A DNA stretch of 64,000 nt from Parapristionchus giblindavisi (taxonomy: Eukaryota; Nematoda; Chromadorea; Rhabditida; Diplogasteridae), in NCBI GenBank assembly GCA_943737045.1, contig CALSFV010000005.1, positions 744,001 through 808,000 of the forward strand, given 5' to 3'. Positions within the stretch are counted from its first letter, which is position 1, and each line of letters starts with the position of its first letter. The notes under the pieces are model-generated. The model did no database searches, was not told the origin of the DNA, and saw nothing but the letters and a program-made list of their open reading frames with translations. Position numbers and translations under genes: made by a program. Of the stretch, positions 57,787 to 64,000 are shown one piece after another.

Positions 57787-60044
57787 TCAATCCTGGGGAG
57801 TGTGAAGTCCCAATCTCATGATCTCTTCATCGATCATACGCAGATTCTCCTCGAGGATCTTCGCGTCGTCTACTTTGCCCGCCTCCGCGGCTTGCTGCAG
57901 GAAGCTGGAAAAAAGATCAATGATTGACTGGGCAAAAGATCAAAGATCAGTTTCTGTTTATACAGTAAACCATGAGAACGACCAAGCCCAAAACAAAAGT
58001 TCAAAGATCAAACTGCAATAATCAGACGAGATTAAAGATCAAAGATCAAAAATCAATTCGACATATAGCAATCTACAGTAATCAAATAGGACAACTATCC
58101 CTAAGAGTTCAAAGATCAAAGTTCAAAACACATCACAGTACCTCTTGAGCTGCATTCTCTGCACGATCAGCGGATGATCCTGATGTTCGTCGTCGACGAA
58201 GGGATTCGTGGAGAGACGCTGTTCGGGCGTCCATCCCTCCATCATAGATGACGACCTGAAAAGCCCGTCGTATCCATGAAGCTTGGCAAATCGTTTGCCG
58301 GCAAACGTGACGTCACTAGCATGTAGCATGGGAGGAGGCAAACAATTTGCATGTTTCATAGATACCTATGCTGAAGTTTACAACAGTATTATCTATTAAG
58401 GCCAACGGTATTTTCATTTGGTACTTCCTCCATTTAGGACACGACGTTTTGGAACACTATTTTTACACTACTACCAACATATTACTCTTTAAAAAAGTGA
58501 AAATTCTAAAATGGAGTAGAGCACTTCATTTCTTAAAACAAACACTTTATTTTGTGACCACAATTTTTTGTACCATCTAAAGTTGAAACAAGCAATTGAA
58601 AAAATCGATAATACTTTTACCCATCTACCGTACCTCGCCAGTGCATCTTTGTCGCTTCGGGACCGGGCAGGCGATCCTCCTCTATCAGGGATCGAGTTGG
58701 ACCGCTCGACTGGCGTCATGGAGGGCAGAGAAGGCGACGCGGACAGGGGCTGCAAATGGGCGATTGTATGAACCAAGCGATGAATCAATCATATGCATGA
58801 TTTTACATGCCGGTATATATAAATGATTGAATAAGAAACGAGCGAAAATAGAGTTGAGATGGAATAACTAACAATAAGAGAAGCGCCCGGTGAAACCACG
58901 TTTCTCATTTGTCATAAAAGCATAAAGACAATTAATGTCGCAATAGTTCTCGTAGCGTGAGAAAACAATAAAGGTTTTACTTCTATTCTACTATGATAGC
59001 CAGTATTCCTGCATGAAGCAGCGATGGAATTACCGAAAATAAGACTCGAGTAGTAGCAAAAGATCGGGAGAGCTCAAGCTTCTCATATATAATGGATCTT
59101 AAAAAGCGTGGAAACCCGAAATCAAAACTTAAAAAACACCTGGAAATCCAGAATTTGAATTACCACACGTTATTCACGCCCGCTAATTCAAATTTCAAGC
59201 CTAGATGTTCTCTACAGTACCCCTCATAAAATGATTACATAAGAAGTGACCGAAAGCATAGTTGAGATGGGAGAACTAAGAGAAACACCCGGTGGAACCA
59301 GGTTTCACACTTTTCGTAAAAGCATAGAGACAATTTATGTCGCAATTGATCTCTTGTCGCGCGAAAACAATAAAGGTTTTACTTCTATTCTACTAGGATA
59401 GCCAATGTTCCTGAAGACTCGAGTAGTAGCAAAAGATTAGGAAAAATCGGTTGAGGTCAAGCATTAGACTTCTCAGATATAATGGCTCTTTATAAAAGAG
59501 GTGAAACCCGAAATCAGCGAGTATAAAAGCTTTGAAAAAAACACGCGGTAAAATCGAAAACGGAAACTCGGAAATTTGAATTCGCGGACAAGAATACGGT
59601 GTTGGAATTCGAATGAGCACTTCCAACTGCGAGTTTCCAAAATGAAAAAAAGGATGAAAAGTGAAAGAAAAATAAACTCCGTATTATCTTCATTTTGAAA
59701 CACAGAATTTGGCAGTCGGAAAGTTTGAACTCGAATTCCCACACCTTATTCGCGCCACGAATTGAAATTTCAAGCCTAGAGATTTTTTGTTGAAATCCTT
59801 GCTATTCGGTCAATTCCTACGAAAAAAACACCGTATACTCATTCCTCGCGTGTCTTACCGTACACTTGTCACCTCTTCTGATCTTCCCTACAGAGCCCCT
59901 CATAATTCAAAACAATAAGCTCATTCCTACCATATACTACTATATTCCCGTACCTTGTTCCTAGTCGACGCGTCCCTCTGCGCCTGTTCCATACGACTCC
60001 TCGCTTCCGCCAGTTGACGCGCCACCTTTAATTAATATTTATAC

Positions 60045-60142
<98 letters not shown>

Positions 60143-63100
60143 CACCTCTGCCTTGCGTCGTTCCTTCAGTCGTGTGTACTCCTCCTCCGAGGGCAGCGGA
60201 GGCAGTCCACCCACATGTTCCTGCAATGAGTACACTATAGAGCATAATCTATACAAGCCGATTCTGATGTACCGACTGAACCGATGGATACAGTAGGATG
60301 GTACCGATGTACCGACTGAACCGATGGATACAGTCGGATGGTACCGATGTACCGACTGAACCGATGGATACAGTAGGATGGTACCGATGTACCGACTGAA
60401 CCGATGGATACAGTCGGATGGTACCGATGTACCGACTGAACCGATGGATACAGTCGGATGGTACCGATGTACCGACTGAACCGATGGATACAGTCGGATG
60501 GTACCGATGTACCGACTGAACCGATGGATACAGTAGGATGGTACCGATGTACCGACTGAACCGATCGATACAGTCGGATGGTACCGATGTACCGACTGAA
60601 CCGATGGATACAGTAGGATGGTACCGATGTACCGACTGAACCGATGGATACAGTCGGATGGTACCGATGTACCGACTGAACCGATGGATACAGTAGGATG
60701 GTACCGATGTACCGACTGAACCGATCGATACAGTCGGATGGTACCGATGTACCGACTGAACCGATGGATACAGTAGGATGGTACCGATGTACCGACTGAA
60801 CCGATCGATACAGTCGGATGGTACCCATGTACCGACTGAACCGATGGATACAGTCGGATGGTACCGATGAGACCCGACTGTATGAGTATTATTTGCATAT
60901 TTTTTATATTCACCGGCGCTTATTTCTCATGTTCATAGTTCTCATTTAGTCGGTTCTCATCCGACAGAGTCATCCCCGAGGGTATTATCCAAACCGCCAT
61001 ACTAGCAAATCCACATCCAAATATACATAATTGTTTAGGCACACCGCTGAGCATGCACAAATAGCTAGCCATCCATAATAGAACGTTATATTCCGCCGAT
61101 TACTCTAGAATTACTCTCAAAGACTATACCAAAAATCTGAAACATGCTTTCACCAAGTGTTGTTCGTGTTCTCCGGCATTTACAGATTACGGTAGATTTT
61201 TACCCACTCAATCAATCAATAATCAATCACTAACCTGTAGCACAATGAGAGTTGCTCCTCTAATCGTCTTGCGCACCTTCGCATCCTCCTTCCCTACAGT
61301 AGCCTCGTCAAAGTCATCCGCGATCTTCTTACTGGATAATACGAAAATCAATCGATAAAAACACAAATCCAGTAAACCAAATTAAATTAGAAATCTAGAC
61401 AATCCACAAATCTAGACGTTCGGTTCGGATTGTTCGTTAACTTCTCAAAGAGAAGAGATATAATTGCCTTTTTTTACAGATTTCGTGTCATTTTGGATCC
61501 GGAGGTTTGTCTTGGGCACCGTACCTGGAACCGCCGGGGTAAGTGGTACCAATTTGCGGTAGAGCGGACATTATAATGAGTAGGCCAACGGTGAGCTAAC
61601 AATAAAACTATTTTGACGATTTTGTGCCTAATCCTCCTTTGGCCTTTCAGAATCCACGTGACAAATCAATAAATCAATAACCTCAACATATCGATCTCCT
61701 TCTGCTTCATCATGAGCTTGCGTAGCAGTTTGTCCGCATCGGGCAGCGTGTACATCGTCTCGCCGTTCCTGCAACGAATGCTTTCGGTAGGGATACGGTA
61801 GGTGCCAGCATATGATATCGATTACTACTAGTACATCATTTGACGAGTTCAACTAATTTGCAGTGTATAATTTTCAAGGCTATTAAATAAATAATATATG
61901 GGGAACTGAGTTTTTAAAATTTTTACTTTTGCATCATTCACCCAGAAAAAAATAAATACCTGCAAAACAATTTTGCTTGTTCCGAAAGTTCAACAAGTCT
62001 ACGACGAATATATTCAAAGCTACAATATACCCCATCAACAACTACGGCCTACCTCAGCGACTCAGCGGTTCTCGCGTAACTCGGCGACAGATTAGTCACT
62101 TCCTTCAACAGTACACGTAGTTGATCGTTCAGTGAGACGAACGAGGGAGGATGGCAACCATCCATTTGGGCCTGAACTAGTATGTGCTTTAATTTAATTC
62201 AATTTAATTAATCTTACATTGAATAAATGTGACAACAAGTGAGAAAATTAATTTCGTGAATTAGGTTGAAGCAAGGGAGACCGTACTGCGTGAGTATTAT
62301 ACTGTATAATTCCATCATCAAATAACCATATTTATAAACATATTAACGGCCATTAACATTCAATGTATTCGATCACCAAGACAAGACGGCTTCGCGTCTC
62401 ACCCTCATCTCAAAGCCGGCAATGCATGGCTTTGATTTAGTTACATCAGAATATTTTATTTCAAAATTAAACTACCTCTCTCCTCGATAGGAATCCGATG
62501 CACGATGGGCATACACGCATGTGCTCGGCTGCATCCTGAACAAAGATCAAAGATTAGATATCAAAGATAAAAGATCAAAGACTGAATCACAGATCAAAGA
62601 TTAACAAGGCAGACAGTCAAGAAAGCCCAAAAAAGAATGACAGATTTATCGATTAACCTACAACACTAAATAAATTTAATTCGCAACTAATCAGAAACAG
62701 GTAAAAGGTTAGAAATCAAAAGATCAAAGATCAAAGATCAAACTTCATCGACGCCAACCTGACTCTGCAGCGAGCGCACGCTGCCCTCCTCGCTCTCATC
62801 GCCCGATCGATCGATAGTCTGCAAGGAATACTGTAACAACACTGTAGGCATACTGTAAACGTGCACATTCTCGGGGAAGATGGATGCTGTTGAATCAGAG
62901 TTTCCAAAAAACAGCAAACTCTCCTACTTTTGCACACTCTCTCGCCCATCTCTTCATTTCGTTTAATTTCTCTTCGCGACTTTTGAACACAGCTCAATAG
63001 ACCAGTGAGTTCGTTGCATCAGCAATATTATTAAATTGGAACTCTCTCGAAATCTTGGTTGTGGCGCACCTTATCTTGCTCAAAATCCCATATACCACAC

Positions 63101-63312
63101 TCACACCAGCGGTCATAAAGTACGCACTTCAAACACATCAAAACTACCGCAACAGCAATCTTATACCGTAAGAGACACACCGTAGCCTATAGCACCCCCA
63201 CCCAAACCCACTGGCACCTCTTTGGCACTCTTGAGCAGACTCATCAGCTGTCCGCTGCTCTTCTTCGCCAGTCCAACCATCGCTTCCGCTGCGGCCTTCG
63301 CGCACGTCTGAC
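57787..63312 (-). CDS. rabs-5: Rabenosyn-5 homologue (early endosome Rab effector), 5' end outside window
   Basis: Eleven exons on the minus strand: 63218-63312, 62759-62818, 62476-62535, 62053-62171, 61682-61768, 61235-61331, 60146-60220, 59954-60025, 58634-58749, 58142-58255, 57787-57904; all phases agree. Rabenosyn-5 links Rab5/Rab4 to SM protein VPS45 on early endosomes and promotes fusion and recycling. Visible here, in order: the C-terminal half of the FYVE finger (QTCAKAAAEAM, a serine/acidic insert, then RVCPSCIGFL, the last zinc-ligand pair), LSPSYARTAESLRNGETMYT, the Rab-binding helices (EIDMLSKKIADDF; LPPLPSEEEYTRLKERRKAE), a proline/serine linker, an NPF motif (STNPFVDDE) for EH-domain proteins, and a final helical hairpin (FLQQAAEAGKVDDAKILEEN). 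Order and motifs follow vertebrate RBNS5/ZFYVE20. The upstream FYVE exons should lie beyond 64000. Several donors read GTACGGT. Copies X and Y' are partial duplicates. Confidence 0.9.
58845..59600. repeat. Direct ~350-bp intronic duplication
   Basis: Within the 1.2-kb rabs-5 intron, the stretch from about 58845 (GAGTTGAGATGG, CAATAAAGGTTTTACTTCTA) recurs from about 59245, with moderate divergence. Confidence 0.75.
60049..60141. repeat. (ATA)n/(TTA)n palindromic microsatellite
   Basis: About 18 ATA units run directly into about 12 TTA units, forming a perfect hairpin between two rabs-5 exons that are only 120 bp apart. Confidence 0.95.
60266..60865. repeat. 40-bp minisatellite, 15 copies
   Basis: Unit GATGTACCGACTGAACCGAT followed by GGATACAGTMGGATGGTACC; exactly 600 bp. 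Copies alternate between CAGTAGG and CAGTCGG variants and a few carry GATCGATA, a pattern that suggests higher-order units. It lies in a rabs-5 intron; the open frames across it are artefacts. Confidence 0.95.
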
Positions 63313-64000
63313 CTGCAATCAATCAATAAATCGATAATATGACCATTAACGATCAACGCAAAAAAAGGAAATGCGTTATGCTCGATTATCTTGTTTTGCA
63401 TTTCATATTCCTGTAACTAGACGTGAAAACCTCCGTTCATCTTTTTCTGTTAGGTGTGCCCGTTTCCTGACCAAATTACATTGTGTTACTGGTTCACCCA
63501 CCCTATTACATAGCACTCCAATCATTAAAGCTAAATTGATTTCTTGCCCTGACCTTATTGCTAAATTAGGAATTACCATCACATCACTTTAATGCACTTC
63601 CTCATAGTAGACTCGATTCAATCCGATATATATTGAATCAATGCGGACTCCTCCCCCGCTAGGTCTTTCCAACCTATCTTAAATCATGTTGATCTTTGAT
63701 CTACTTAGTCTACATGTGAAGTCTTGCATTCCCCTCCATCTTCTACCTCCCCAATTCCTACCACCCACTTTCCCGATTCTCTTATTCACTTATTTATTCT
63801 TTTTCAAATGTTGTCATATCTTTATTGGATGTATGATAAATAAGTAAATAAATGCTGGAGTGATAGAGGTGGCCCTTCGCTAGATCAGATATTTCGCTAT
63901 ACAACGAGGTGGGAGCGACAATTGAGACTGCGATGATCTCTGGTTGTCCCTTCTGGGATTAACGCTCCCCGTACCCCAAAATTGGACAGCATAAATAAAA
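61550..64000. repeat. Segmental duplication, partner of 30410-31649 and 33691-34885
   Basis: The apparently intact copy, extending past the window edge. It lacks the 2025-bp foldback element. Confidence 0.9.
63371..63855 (+). pseudogene. LINE 3' remnant in a rabs-5 intron (main copy)
   Basis: Same remnant as at 34257-34740: open frame with FSVRCARFLTKLHCVTGSP, then a 3' UTR and an AAATAAATAA tail; antisense to rabs-5. Confidence 0.55.

Noticed and set aside
60032..60913. 293-codon minus-strand ORF with SVQSVHRYHPTVSIG repeats
   Set aside because: Spans the 40-bp minisatellite and the ATA microsatellite inside a rabs-5 intron; low-complexity artefact.

Overview
The window looks like an AT-rich genomic piece from a free-living nematode of rhabditid or diplogastrid type. 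The evidence is a typical nematode cuticle collagen, short introns with TTTTCAG-like acceptors, acceptors placed directly before start codons (spliced-leader or 5'UTR-intron style), nematode-like secreted proteins and a very high load of foldback DNA transposons. I cannot name the species. All exon models were built by eye from splice motifs and reading phase.

Layout. 1-10 kb: a foldback element, one candidate exon, a secreted PATEAP-repeat protein (2128-3176, minus), a PIF/Harbinger-like MITE (4049-4683), a cuticle collagen (5741-6723, plus) and a secreted helical protein with a KR-punctuated repeat tail (7961-9422, minus; 'gene A'). 10-12 kb: a large foldback element. 15.8-22.1 kb: a seven-exon TPRKB/Cgi121 gene of the KEOPS complex (plus) with a 1.4-kb foldback element in its largest intron. 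23.4-25.2 kb: a small multi-pass membrane protein gene (minus). 25.5-41.4 kb: three tRNA-Leu(UAA) genes, duplicated segments, a LINE remnant, and a truncated, transposon-interrupted copy of rabenosyn-5 exons (30.5-38.3 kb, minus). 41-51 kb: mostly intergenic and repeat DNA, one small TATA-driven ORF and an unresolved membrane-protein-like gene. 51.7-53.0 kb: a decayed mariner element. 53.5-54.9 kb: a secreted protein with three near-identical 68-aa repeats ('gene B', plus). 55.8-56.7 kb: a second broken rabenosyn-5 fragment. 57.8-64.0 kb: the apparently functional rabenosyn-5 gene (minus), whose 5' end lies beyond the window.

How it fits together. TPRKB (tRNA t6A modification) and rabenosyn-5 (early endosome fusion and recycling) are conserved housekeeping genes. 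The collagen is an extracellular matrix gene. Genes A and B lie 44 kb apart in opposite orientation but share a promoter, a 5'UTR intron filled with CCTTAA hexamers, and a similar signal-peptide start, so they look like members of one fast-evolving secreted family. Pairwise comparison of duplicated segments gives occupied and empty sites for three large foldback transposons, which defines their ends and target duplications exactly and dates them after the duplications.
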